Below are positions 1-7,540 of a stretch of 64,000 nucleotides of DNA, in pieces. The position numbers and the translations under genes are program-made. Source of the DNA: Agromyces italicus DSM 16388 (GTDB taxonomy: Bacteria; Actinomycetota; Actinomycetes; Actinomycetales; Microbacteriaceae); contig NZ_ATXF01000005.1 of NCBI RefSeq assembly GCF_000421545.1, positions 186,001 through 250,000 on the forward strand, written 5' to 3'. The notes under the pieces are model-generated. The model searched no databases. It was not told the DNA's origin and saw only the letters and a list, made by a program, of their open reading frames with translations. Within the stretch, counting starts at the first letter, position 1. Each line of letters starts with the position of its first letter.

Positions 1-1991
1 CGCCGCTCGCGCTTCAGCTGAGGGCGATCGTGCGCGAACGCGACGAACGCGCGGCCACGCACCGGCACCTCGTCGGAGGCTCGCTCCGCGACGCCGATAC
101 CGAGGCCCTCGCCCTCGCCTCCGCGGCGATCGACTACCACGCCCGCGAGGCGAAGAGCTTCTGGTGGTCGCACTACCTCCGCAGCGACCAGCCGCTCGAG
201 AGCTGGGAGGAGCACCGCGACGTCCTCGTCGTCGACCCGGCCCGTTCGCAGGCGGTCGGCAAGTGGTACGAGGAGCCCCGGTGGCAGAGCGCACGGCGCG
301 AACTGCGACTCGACGGCCGCGTCGCCCCCGGCTCACGGTTCAGCGTCGGCGGCGAAGTGTTCCTGCTCTACGACTGGCCGGCGCCGTTCCCCTCGCAGTC
401 GACCCGGCCGGGCCAGCGTGCGTGGTCGAACGCCACCGTCATCGAGATCACCGACGACGGGGTCCGGGTGGAGGAGCGCGGTCAGCCCGGCATCACGTGG
501 ACCGAGCTCCCGCTCGCGATCGCGCCCGGCGCTCCGCCCCGGGCCGACGCGCTGCGCGACGCGATCGCCGAGTGGGCGGCGCCGATCCCCGGGCGCGTGG
601 CCGAGCTGCCGCCCGGCGCGGCGATGGACGTGCTGCGGCGCAGGCCGCCGCGCGCCGCGGGCGGGCTCGTCCCCCTCGGCGACGACCACGACTACGTGCC
701 TGCGGTCGTCGAGTCCGTTCGCCGGCTCGATCGTTCGTACCTCGCGGTGCAGGGGCCTCCCGGCACGGGCAAGACCTACCTCGCCGCGCACGTGATCGCC
801 GCGCTCGTGCGCGACCACGGCTGGCGCATCGGCGTCGTGGCCCAGTCGCACTCGGTCGTCGAGAACGTGCTCGATGCGGTCGTGAACGCCGCCGGGCTCG
901 ATCGCGAACTCGTCGCGAAGCATCTGAAAGACGCAGGCCAGGCCGGCGCTCACGGCTTCACGGCGCTGAGCACCAAAGACGGCGTCGCCGCGTTCACCGG
1001 CGACCGCCCCGGCGGCTACGTCATCGGCGGCACCGCCTGGGACTTCTGCAACGTCCGACGGGTGCCCCGCGGTTCGCTCGACCTGCTCGTCATCGACGAG
1101 GCCGGGCAGTTCTCGCTCGCCTCGACGATCGCGGTCTCCGTCTCGGCCGAGCGGCTGCTGCTGCTCGGCGACCCGCAGCAGCTGCCGCAGGTGAGCCAGG
1201 CCCTGCATCCCGAACCGGTCGACGCCTCGGCACTCGGCTGGGTCGCCGACGGCCACGACGTGCTGCCCGCCGAGTACGGCTACTTCCTCGCCGAGAGCCG
1301 CCGCATGCACCCGGCGGTCGCGGGCCCGGTGTCGCGCCTCTCGTACGAGGGCGAGTTGCGCTCGCACCCGGTCGCCGAGCATCGTTCGCTCGACGGCGTC
1401 GCGCCCGGCGTCACCGCCGTCCCCGTCTTGCACGACGGCAATTCGACGTACTCGCCCGAAGAGGCCGAGTCGGTCGTGCACCTCGTGCGCTCCCTCGTCG
1501 GCCGAACCTGGAGGGACGCCGCGGACTCATCGACCGTGCCGATCGCCGCCGCGCCGCGCCCGCTCGAACAGCGCGACCTGATCGTCGTGACGCCCTACAA
1601 CGCGCAACTCGCCACCGTCCGCGAGGCACTCGACACCGCCGGGTTCACCGAGGTCCCGGTCGGCACGGTCGACAAGTTCCAAGGTCAAGAGGCGGTCGTC
1701 GCGATCGTCTCGCTCGCGGCGTCCTCGGCGCACTCCGCACCACGCGGTCTCGAGTTCCTGCTGCTGAAGAACCGACTGAACGTGGCCATCTCGCGGGCCA
1801 AGTGGGCGGCGTACCTCGTCTACTCGCCGGGGCTCCTCGACGGACTCCCCCACCGCGCCGAGGGGGTCGCGCAACTCAGCGCGTTCATGCGACTCGTCGG
1901 AGCGGCGGCCCCACGACCCACCGGCCCGCGCGAGTCGCGCATCGTCGACTCCGGCGAGTCGCAGCCCGCCGCGGCGAGCGCGGCGAGCTGA
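1..1991 (+). CDS. C-terminal part of a TM0106-family RecB-like nuclease/superfamily I helicase (5' truncated by window edge)
   Basis: The reading frame is already open at the left edge (no stop upstream of the GTG at 30), so this is the C-terminal ~650 residues of a longer protein. Visible helicase motifs: Walker A GPPGTGKT (about nt 750-773), Walker B LLVIDEAGQF (about 1084-1113), motif III GDPQQLPQ, motif V-like TVDKFQGQEA and motif VI LNVAISRAKW near the C-terminus, as in Dna2/NAM7-type SF1 helicases. The YHAREAKSFWW segment before the ATPase resembles the linker of the TM0106 family, in which an N-terminal RecB-like nuclease precedes the helicase. That nuclease half lies outside the window, so the nuclease assignment is inference. 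Likely role: nucleic-acid processing or repair in the cytoplasm. Confidence 0.8.
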   Translation, partial: PLALQLRAIVRERDERAATHRHLVGGSLRDADTEALALASAAIDYHAREAKSFWWSHYLRSDQPLESWEEHRDVLVVDPARSQAVGKWYEEPRWQSARRELRLDGRVAPGSRFSVGGEVFLLYDWPAPFPSQSTRPGQRAWSNATVIEITDDGVRVEERGQPGITWTELPLAIAPGAPPRADALRDAIAEWAAPIPGRVAELPPGAAMDVLRRRPPRAAGGLVPLGDDHDYVPAVVESVRRLDRSYLAVQGPPGTGKTYLAAHVIAALVRDHGWRIGVVAQSHSVVENVLDAVVNAAGLDRELVAKHLKDAGQAGAHGFTALSTKDGVAAFTGDRPGGYVIGGTAWDFCNVRRVPRGSLDLLVIDEAGQFSLASTIAVSVSAERLLLLGDPQQLPQVSQALHPEPVDASALGWVADGHDVLPAEYGYFLAESRRMHPAVAGPVSRLSYEGELRSHPVAEHRSLDGVAPGVTAVPVLHDGNSTYSPEEAESVVHLVRSLVGRTWRDAADSSTVPIAAAPRPLEQRDLIVVTPYNAQLATVREALDTAGFTEVPVGTVDKFQGQEAVVAIVSLAASSAHSAPRGLEFLLLKNRLNVAISRAKWAAYLVYSPGLLDGLPHRAEGVAQLSAFMRLVGAAAPRPTGPRESRIVDSGESQPAAASAAS

Positions 1992-1993
1992 GT

Positions 1994-2019
1994 GGCCTTG
2001 CCCGAGCCAGGGCGAGGCC
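1994..2019. terminator. Bidirectional hairpin between convergent genes
   Basis: GGCCTTGCCC and GGGCGAGGCC form a 10-bp stem with one mismatch and a 6-base loop. It lies between the stops of the helicase (1991) and the leftward PPOX gene (2029), so it can serve both. Confidence 0.5.
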
Positions 2020-2028
2020 GCTGCGCGA

Positions 2029-2487
2029 TCAGTCGCCGAAGTCGAGACGGGTTCCACCGAGCCGCTCCGGACGCAGGCGGATGACGACCCGGCCCTCGGC
2101 CACCGCTTCGGCGAAGAATGCGCTCGGGTCTGCGGGACGCGCGGCCTCCGGCACCATCGACAGCAGCTCGATCCCGATCGCATCGCCCGGCTCGACGGTC
2201 GGGGCAGAGACCTCCGCGCGACCCTCGACCGCGGCGAACGACCAGTGGTCGTCGGCCGAGACGTGCAGGGTCGCCCGCGGATCGCGCTTCAGGTGCGTCG
2301 TCTTCAGACGCGTGCTCGTCGTCGAGAAGCGGGCGATGCGCTCCGACGGGTCCCAGCCGTAGAGCATGGTGGCCAGGTGGGGCTGCCCGTCGCGCTTCAG
2401 CGTGGCGAGCACCCCGAAACTCTGTGCGGCGAGCAGCTCGGAGGCTTCGGTCTCGGTGAGCGGGACGGGCCCGGCGTTCTTCGTCAT
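2029..2487 (-). CDS. Pyridoxamine 5'-phosphate oxidase-fold (PPOX/FDOR) protein
   Basis: 152 residues starting MTKNAGPVPLTETEASELLAAQSFGVLATLKRDGQPHLA in two blocks: the LLA..FGVLATL.RDGQPHL pattern is the N-terminal beta-barrel signature of the split-barrel FMN/F420-binding PPOX superfamily. DPRATLHV and the W.FAAVEGRAEV strand match the rest of the fold. The C-terminus (VVIRLRPERLGGTR) is also typical. Actinobacterial members reduce F420- or flavin-dependent substrates, bind biliverdin, or act on B6 vitamers; the substrate cannot be told from sequence. The start ATG is chosen because conservation begins there. The gene stands alone between a convergent helicase and the divergent redoxin gene. 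Confidence 0.8.
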   Translation of the reverse strand: MTKNAGPVPLTETEASELLAAQSFGVLATLKRDGQPHLATMLYGWDPSERIARFSTTSTRLKTTHLKRDPRATLHVSADDHWSFAAVEGRAEVSAPTVEPGDAIGIELLSMVPEAARPADPSAFFAEAVAEGRVVIRLRPERLGGTRLDFGD

Positions 2488-2589
2488 GTCAGGGCGAACC
2501 CGCTCCGGCGCCCGCGCATTCCTGCGATTTCCTTCGATGTCGCGCACAACGGCGCTCTCCGCTCGGGAATACCCCAGACCGGTAATGCG

Positions 2590-2595
2590 TACAGT
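2590..2595 (+). promoter_or_regulatory. -10 box of a probably leaderless redoxin gene
   Basis: TACAGT fits the actinobacterial TANNNT -10 hexamer and ends 6 bases before the GTG at 2602. That spacing puts the transcription start on the start codon. No Shine-Dalgarno sequence is visible. Confidence 0.45.
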
Positions 2596-2601
2596 ATGTG
2601 T

Positions 2602-2874
2602 GTGACTTCCTCCACTGCAGCGAACCCCGACCGCATCACCATGTACGGCGCCGCTTGGTGCGGCGACTGCCGCCGCTCGAAGCGGCTGCTCGACGGGCGC
2701 GGCGTCGACTACGACTACGTCGACCTCGAGGTGAACGTCGAGGCCGCCGACATCGCCAAGTCGATCTCGGGGCGCACGAACATCCCGGTCGTCGTCTTCC
2801 CCGACGGCACCCACTTCACCGAGCCCACCGACGCCGAACTGGGCGCGAAGCTCGACGAGACGTTCGCCGCGTAG
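2602..2874 (+). CDS. Glutaredoxin-like protein (mycoredoxin family)
   Basis: 90 residues. The beta-strand RITMYGAAWCGDCRRSK carries the redox motif WCGDC, followed by the cis-Pro region NIPVVVFPDG, as in mycoredoxin/glutaredoxin-fold proteins. Mycoredoxins reduce mycothiol mixed disulfides on proteins in the cytosol of actinobacteria. The family usually has CGYC or CPYC; Asp in the third position is a variant. GTG 2602 is preferred because of the TACAGT box 6 bases upstream. An in-frame ATG at 2596 would add two residues (MC) but would lie inside the promoter. A strong hairpin follows at 2889. Confidence 0.85.
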   Translation: MTSSTAANPDRITMYGAAWCGDCRRSKRLLDGRGVDYDYVDLEVNVEAADIAKSISGRTNIPVVVFPDGTHFTEPTDAELGAKLDETFAA

Positions 2875-2888
2875 CCCATTCGCTCCGA

Positions 2889-2912
2889 CCGGGCCGGCGG
2901 ACACCGGCCCGG
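2889..2912 (+). terminator. Hairpin after the redoxin gene
   Basis: CCGGGCCGG-CGGACA-CCGGCCCGG is a perfect 9-bp stem with a 6-base loop, 15 bases past the stop. There is no U tract, which is usual in high-GC actinobacteria. Confidence 0.55.
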
Positions 2913-2991
2913 AGGCGGCCCCTCGATCTGGGGGGTGGTTCCCGCCGCAGCGGCCTCGACGCCCGGAGCGTCGCGTGGAACACTTGGCCGC

Positions 2992-5847
2992 ATGCCACGC
3001 GAGGCACGTCGACTGCACGGGCGCGAGCGCGAGCTGGCGGCGCTCTCGCTCGAGCTCGAGGCCGCATACGACAGTTCGACGCGCATCGTCGTGCTGCACG
3101 GCGACGCGGGGATCGGCAAGACCGCGCTCATGGAGACGGCCGCGCGCTCGGCCCCCGATCGGGCTCGCGTGCTGTCGGTGCGCAATCTTCCACTCACGAC
3201 GCGGATGCCGAATCTCGCCGTGCGCACACTGCTCGCGCAGGCGGAGGGCGGCCGGCCGCTGCGCGAGGAGATCCGCCGACCGCTCCCTCTCCGGCTCGAT
3301 GCGGCGATCGAGCGGCTCACCGAACTCGGGCCCGTCGTCGTCACCGTCGACGACCTCCAGTGGGCCGACTCCCATACACTCGACGCCCTGATGTTCGTCG
3401 TCGGCGGCGCGGACGATCGTCCGCTCGCGATCCTCACGACCGTGCGCTCGGGGACCGGCCGACCCGTCGATCGATGGCGTGCCGACCTGCTCCGCCTCCC
3501 GGGCGCACGGTCGGTGCCGGTTCAGCCGCTCGATCGGCTCGGCATGCACGACCTGATCGCCGCGCAGCTCGGGGCTCCCCCGCACGACGCCCTCGTGCGC
3601 GACGTGCTCGATCGCACCGGCGGCAATCCGTACCACGCGCAGCTCCTGCTCGAGGGCGTCGAGCCGACCGCGCTCGCCGCGCCGCCGGCCGGCACGCCGT
3701 CGGGGGCATCCGGCGATCTCGGAACGGCCCTGCTTCAGACGTGGGCGACGCTGCCCGCCCGCACACGCGAACTCACCGTCCTGCTCGCGATCCACGGCAA
3801 GCCGATCCGCCTGAGCATCCTCGCGGGGCTCGACCCCGCCTGGGGTGAAGCCGCGAACGAACTCCAGCCCGCGCTCGCGACCCACGTGCTCGACCACGAC
3901 GACAGCGGTCGCGTGTGGTTCCACCATCCGCTGATCGCCGAACTCCTCGTGACCTCCGTGCCCGACGACGAGCTGCGCCGACAGCATGCGACGCTCGCGC
4001 ATGGTGTCGAGCGATTGATCGAGGTCGACGGCGCGACGCCCGACCGGATCATCGATCTGGCCGATCACCTCGCCGGGGCCGGCGACGTCGACGGATGCTT
4101 CGCCGCGAGCCGACGGGCGCTCGGCGCGCTGCACGGGTCCGACGAGCCCACGACCGAGCTGCGACTCATTCGCCGCTGCGTCGAACTCGCCCCCGGGCTG
4201 CAGGGAGCCGGCGTCGAACCGAGGGCGCTGCTCGCCGAGTGGGCTGCCGCCGCGGCCGCCGCCGAATCCGACGACGACGAGTACGCCGCGGTCGTCGCGC
4301 TGCTCGACTCGATCGGCCCCGACGATCCGCTCGCCCGTGCCGAGCTGTTGCTGCATCGCCGACGGCTCGAGGTCAGGCTCGGCGGCGACCTCGGTACCGC
4401 GACCACCGCCCGCGAGGCATTCGAGCTCACCGTGCAGGCTCCCGACAGCCGGCAGTACGCTCTGGCTCTCGCCGAACTCGTGCATGCCGAGATCATGGAA
4501 GGCGACCCGAGCAGCGTCGCGCACGCCGAGGAAGCGCTGCGACGCGCCGAGCAACTCGACGATACAGAGGCGCTCTCGTACGCGCTGGCCGCCTCCGCCG
4601 AGCTCGCCGCCGCCACGCGCGACCTCCCGAGAGCCACCCGCCTTGCCGAGGAGACGTTCGCGATCGCCTTGCCGGCGGGTCACTTCGAGCCGGCGAGGCT
4701 CGCCGCGCTGTGGCTGGCGTACTCGATGCCGGGGTACCGAGCGGCGGCCGAGGGACTGCGCGATCTGCGAGGCAGGCTGGCGGAGGCGGGCGCACCTCGG
4801 CTCTCGATCGCCGCGCTCGCGTGCATCGAGGCCGGCAGCTGGATGACCGTCGGTGCGACTCCCGCGGTGCGCGACGCGCTCCGGGTCGTGCGCGCCGAGG
4901 ACACGCCCGACTACATCGAGCTCGCGATTCGGTCGATCTCCGCCCGATTCGCGGCGCTGCGCGGGCGAGTCGACGAGGCCGAGGCACATCTGCAACGCGC
5001 GCATGAGCGGTTTCCCGATCCGCCCGCCTACGCCGCGCTCGAGCGCGCGGTCGCCCAGGCTCTCACGAGCCTCGCCGGAGACGACCCCGACGGAGCGCTC
5101 GACGCCCTCATCCCGATGATCGAGGGGGGTCCCGGCGGTCACGGCTCCGAGTGGCTGATGCCGCTCGCCGCGCGCGCGCTCGCCGACCGGTCGACGGCCG
5201 CCCGCGACGGCGAAGCGGAGCGCCCCGGTACCCCGACCGCGCTCGAGATGCTCGACGAGCTCGAGGCGGAGCATCCGCACGTGATCAGCCGAACGATGGG
5301 CATCTCGTACGCCGACGACCTCGACGCGCTCGACGCGCTGTACGCGGCAGAGCGATCGCGCGCGCGAAATCTCCCCGACGGCTTCGACCGCTGGGTCGAC
5401 ACCGCTGACCGCGCCGCCGCCGCCGACCTTGCCTGGGAGGAGGCGTATGCGTGTCGGCGTGGCGCGGAGCAGGGGCTCATCGACGGCGGCGCGCGGCGGC
5501 GGGTCGGCATCGCCCTCCTCCGGCGTGGTGCCGCGATCGCCCACCGCACCGAGGCCGACGGGCTCGCGGCCGAACTCGAGACCCTCGCGCGGTGGGCGAG
5601 GATCCGCCTGCAGGCCGAGGGAACCGCTCGCGCCGAGGCCGACCGCGTGGCGGGTGTCTCGCTCACCGGGCGCGAGCGAGAACTCCTGCCCTACCTCGTC
5701 GACGGGCGCACGTATGCCGAGATCGCCGAACTGCTGACGATCAGCGAGAAGACGGTGAGCTCGCACGTCTCGAACCTGCTGCGCAAGACCGGTGCCGCCA
5801 ATCGCATCGATCTCGCCCGGATGGTGCGGGAGACGCACGAGATCTGA
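2992..5847 (+). CDS. Large ATP-binding LuxR-family (LAL/MalT-like) transcriptional regulator
   Basis: 951 residues. N-terminal STAND-type AAA ATPase: Walker A GDAGIGKTAL (about residues 37-46) and Walker B VVVTVDDLQWAD. The middle is helical, TPR-like and Ala-rich. The last 60 residues form a LuxR helix-turn-helix: LTGRERELLPYLVDGRTYAEIAELL followed by SEKTVSSHVSNLLRKTG. This is the LAL architecture, in which ligand and ATP binding drive DNA binding by the C-terminal domain. ATG 2992 is chosen because the conserved LHGRERELAAL motif follows at once; an upstream GTG (2935) adds only a low-complexity stretch. The target is unknown. The lipoprotein gene downstream is the nearest candidate, without direct evidence. 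Confidence 0.9.
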   Translation: MPREARRLHGRERELAALSLELEAAYDSSTRIVVLHGDAGIGKTALMETAARSAPDRARVLSVRNLPLTTRMPNLAVRTLLAQAEGGRPLREEIRRPLPLRLDAAIERLTELGPVVVTVDDLQWADSHTLDALMFVVGGADDRPLAILTTVRSGTGRPVDRWRADLLRLPGARSVPVQPLDRLGMHDLIAAQLGAPPHDALVRDVLDRTGGNPYHAQLLLEGVEPTALAAPPAGTPSGASGDLGTALLQTWATLPARTRELTVLLAIHGKPIRLSILAGLDPAWGEAANELQPALATHVLDHDDSGRVWFHHPLIAELLVTSVPDDELRRQHATLAHGVERLIEVDGATPDRIIDLADHLAGAGDVDGCFAASRRALGALHGSDEPTTELRLIRRCVELAPGLQGAGVEPRALLAEWAAAAAAAESDDDEYAAVVALLDSIGPDDPLARAELLLHRRRLEVRLGGDLGTATTAREAFELTVQAPDSRQYALALAELVHAEIMEGDPSSVAHAEEALRRAEQLDDTEALSYALAASAELAAATRDLPRATRLAEETFAIALPAGHFEPARLAALWLAYSMPGYRAAAEGLRDLRGRLAEAGAPRLSIAALACIEAGSWMTVGATPAVRDALRVVRAEDTPDYIELAIRSISARFAALRGRVDEAEAHLQRAHERFPDPPAYAALERAVAQALTSLAGDDPDGALDALIPMIEGGPGGHGSEWLMPLAARALADRSTAARDGEAERPGTPTALEMLDELEAEHPHVISRTMGISYADDLDALDALYAAERSRARNLPDGFDRWVDTADRAAAADLAWEEAYACRRGAEQGLIDGGARRRVGIALLRRGAAIAHRTEADGLAAELETLARWARIRLQAEGTARAEADRVAGVSLTGRERELLPYLVDGRTYAEIAELLTISEKTVSSHVSNLLRKTGAANRIDLARMVRETHEI

Positions 5848-5965
5848 GGGGTTCGCGCGCACATCTGAGGGGTCGCGCCGGATGTCGCGCCCGCGGCCGC
5901 TGCCTAGCGTGAGCCCCGTACGCAGGATTCGGATGCCATCGGCATCGCCCGGAAGGAGCTCCACC

Positions 5966-6286
5966 ATGTCATCAGTCATCAGAGGCGCAGCCGCCGCCGC
6001 AAGCGCGATGCTCCTCGTCGCCCTGGTCGGTTGCGCCGGAAACCCCGGCTCGAGTGAAGCCGAACTGCATCAGGAACGCACCCACAAGCAGTCGGCGGCC
6101 GCTCGTTCCTCGGCCGATCTGCAGGGTGAGCGCCTCGCCGGGCAGGCGGCGGCGCAGGCCGCGGCTCCCGCCAGGGCGGGCACGAACGCCGCCGAGATGC
6201 AGGGCGCGCGCCTGGCCGAGTACGCAGAGACTTACGCCGGAAGCGGCGGCGCGTCATGGGCCGAGCATCGCGGCATCGAGGACTGA
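5966..6286 (+). CDS. Small secreted lipoprotein, function unknown
   Basis: 106 residues. The signal peptide ends in a lipobox (LVALVGC, Cys about residue 23), so the mature protein should be lipid-anchored outside the membrane. The mature part is Ala/Gln/Arg-rich and contains two related segments, ADLQGERLAGQAA and AEMQGARLAEYAETYA, suggesting an internal helical duplication. Start ATG 5966 is supported by a GGAAGGAG Shine-Dalgarno 7 bases upstream. I do not recognise a family. Confidence 0.7.
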   Translation: MSSVIRGAAAAASAMLLVALVGCAGNPGSSEAELHQERTHKQSAAARSSADLQGERLAGQAAAQAAAPARAGTNAAEMQGARLAEYAETYAGSGGASWAEHRGIED

Positions 6287-6317
6287 GTCGGCGCTGAGAC
6301 CATCGGGGTCGTACGCC

Positions 6318-6740
6318 ATGACGAACCCGGGCGGAGCCCACCTCCTGCTCGACGCGAGCGCGGCGGTCGCGCTCGTGCTGCCGTCGCACAGCGCCCACGC
6401 CGCGATCGCGGCCCGAGTCGGCCGGGCGAGGCTGGGTCTCGCCGGTCACGCGGCGATCGAGACCTACTCGGCGCTCACCCGGCTGCCCGCGCAGCACCGC
6501 CTCTCGGCCGCTGAGGCCGCACAGCTCATTGCGGACCGGTTCGCGTCGAGTCATCCCCTCGATGCCGCAGTGGCCGCGACCGCAGTCGGCCGCTTGGCCG
6601 AGGCGGGCGTCACGGGTGGTTCGGCGATCGACGGCCTCGTCGCGCTGGCGGCGATCGACGCCGGCGTCGCGCTCGTCACGTGCGACCGCCGGGCGCTCAC
6701 GACGTACGACGCGCTCGGCACCGTCGTCGAGTACGTGTAG
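6318..6740 (+). CDS. PIN-domain protein (VapC-like putative ribonuclease) without a visible antitoxin
   Basis: 140 residues with a PIN-domain pattern: LLLDASAAVAL near the N-terminus (first catalytic Asp), AIETYSALTR (Glu), GSAIDGLVALAA (Asp) and ALVTCDRRALTTYDALG at the C-terminus (Asp). All the acidic residues expected for a Mg2+-dependent VapC-type RNase are present. VapC toxins normally follow a VapB antitoxin by a few bases. Here only 31 bases separate it from the stop of the lipoprotein gene, and no antitoxin-like ORF is seen on either side. It may be an orphan, be neutralised in trans, or be a non-toxic PIN nuclease. Confidence 0.8.
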   Translation: MTNPGGAHLLLDASAAVALVLPSHSAHAAIAARVGRARLGLAGHAAIETYSALTRLPAQHRLSAAEAAQLIADRFASSHPLDAAVAATAVGRLAEAGVTGGSAIDGLVALAAIDAGVALVTCDRRALTTYDALGTVVEYV

Positions 6741-6754
6741 CGAACCCGGGGCGT

Positions 6755-6775
6755 CGGGTTCGAGTGGCGAACCCG
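6755..6775 (+). terminator. Hairpin after the PIN gene, with a competing upstream arm
   Basis: CGGGTTCG-AGTGG-CGAACCCG is an 8-bp perfect stem. A further CGAACCCG at 6741-6748 can pair with the same central arm, so two alternative hairpins are possible. Confidence 0.5.
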
Positions 6776-6850
6776 TCAGGATCGCCCGCCCCGCCGTTCG
6801 GATCGCGTAACAATCGGGCGCGCGGCCCCGAGTCGGCGTAGAACGGAAGC

Positions 6851-6880
6851 ATGCCTTCGACCGCTCGGCGCCTCGCATGA
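6851..6880 (+). CDS. Nine-codon leader ORF coupled to the next gene
   Basis: ATG at 6851 encodes MPSTARRLA and stops at the TGA of an ATGA overlap with the start of the 6877 gene. A TAGAAC hexamer (weak TANNNT match) ends 6 bases before this ATG, the leaderless spacing, and GGAAG precedes it. Since the 6877 gene has no visible ribosome site, translation of the leader probably feeds ribosomes into it. It is very short, so it is a proposal only. Confidence 0.35.
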   Translation: MPSTARRLA

Positions 6881-7476
6881 CGCTCACCCGTCTGCTCCCG
6901 ACGCTGCGACGCTCGATTCCCGACCCGATCGCGCCCGAGCGCTGGCCGGCGGGCACCCGCGCCACGACGACCGACATCATCGTCGGCGGGCTCTCGATGA
7001 CGCGACTCGCCGAGCGCGACGGCACCCCGCTCACGCACCTCGCCCCGACGCCCGCCGGCGCGCTCGGTGAGCGCGTGCGCCATCGCGGGGTCGCTCTCGC
7101 GACGGTGCGCGACGTCTCGGTCGGCCCCGGCCTTGAGGTCGCGGTCGACGCCGAGCGCGGCCCTCACCGGCCCGACTGGGCGGAGGCCCGCCTGATCGGC
7201 CGCGTCTCGGTCGCGAAGGTCGTTGCGGTGTCGATCCGCTTCGCGGACGGTGGATGTCACGGCCTCGCGCGGCTCGAGCTCCCCGGCGATCTCGCGGTCG
7301 GCGACCTCGTCGCCGTCCCGATCGAGGCGGATCGCGTCATGATCAGCGTCGCACCGCCCTCGCCCCCCGCCCCCGACCCCGACCCCGCCCCCGACCCCGC
7401 GGGTTTACAGGACAACAGCGGGTTTACAGGACGATCCCGCGCACAGGTGTCCTGCGAATCGCCCGTTGTCCTGTAA
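6877..7476 (+). CDS. Conserved hypothetical protein with repeat-derived C-terminal tail
   Basis: 199 residues, no recognised domain. The N-terminal block TRLLPTLRRSIPDPIAPERWP and the TTTDIIVGGLSMTRLAE segment look conserved rather than random. The body is beta-rich up to GDLAVGDLVAVPIEADRV (about residue 149). A Pro/Asp-rich linker (PDPDPAPDP) follows, and the last ~30 residues are encoded inside an inverted-repeat element (7399-7481), so the native C-terminus was probably shorter. No Shine-Dalgarno; the start overlaps the stop of a nine-codon leader ORF by ATGA. Confidence 0.6.
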   Translation: MTLTRLLPTLRRSIPDPIAPERWPAGTRATTTDIIVGGLSMTRLAERDGTPLTHLAPTPAGALGERVRHRGVALATVRDVSVGPGLEVAVDAERGPHRPDWAEARLIGRVSVAKVVAVSIRFADGGCHGLARLELPGDLAVGDLVAVPIEADRVMISVAPPSPPAPDPDPAPDPAGLQDNSGFTGRSRAQVSCESPVVL

Positions 7477-7481
7477 ACCCG
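7399..7481. repeat. REP-like inverted repeat overlapping the 3' end of the hypothetical gene
   Basis: CGGGTTTACAGGACAAC (7400-7416) and its exact 17-bp reverse complement (7465-7481) flank an internal direct repeat of GCGGGTTTACAGGAC (7399-7413 and 7418-7432). The element supplies the last codons of the rightward gene and could also act as a hairpin between convergent genes. Confidence 0.7.
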
Positions 7482-7490
7482 TGGGGGCAG

Positions 7491-7540
7491 GCGTCAGCGC
7501 AGGGGGCAGCGTCAGCGCAGGGGGCAGCGTCAGCGCAGGG
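7491..7540. repeat. 18-bp tandem repeat at the 3' end of the luciferase-like gene
   Basis: Unit GCGTCAGCGCAGGGGGCA occurs about 2.8 times from 7491. On the minus strand each copy carries a TGA in phase (period 18), so the stop at 7530-7532 of the leftward gene is followed by extra in-phase stops. Confidence 0.65.

Noticed and set aside
2029-5979. A 1316-codon open frame on the minus strand across the LuxR-ATPase gene
   Set aside because: Only its last ~150 codons (the PPOX protein) look like protein. The rest is low-complexity Arg/Gly/Glu sequence antisense to a clear gene, an artefact of G/C-rich third positions.
6741-6775. GGGTTCGAGT motif resembling a tRNA T-arm
   Set aside because: No acceptor, D or anticodon arms can be folded around it; the bases form a simple 8-bp hairpin after the PIN gene.
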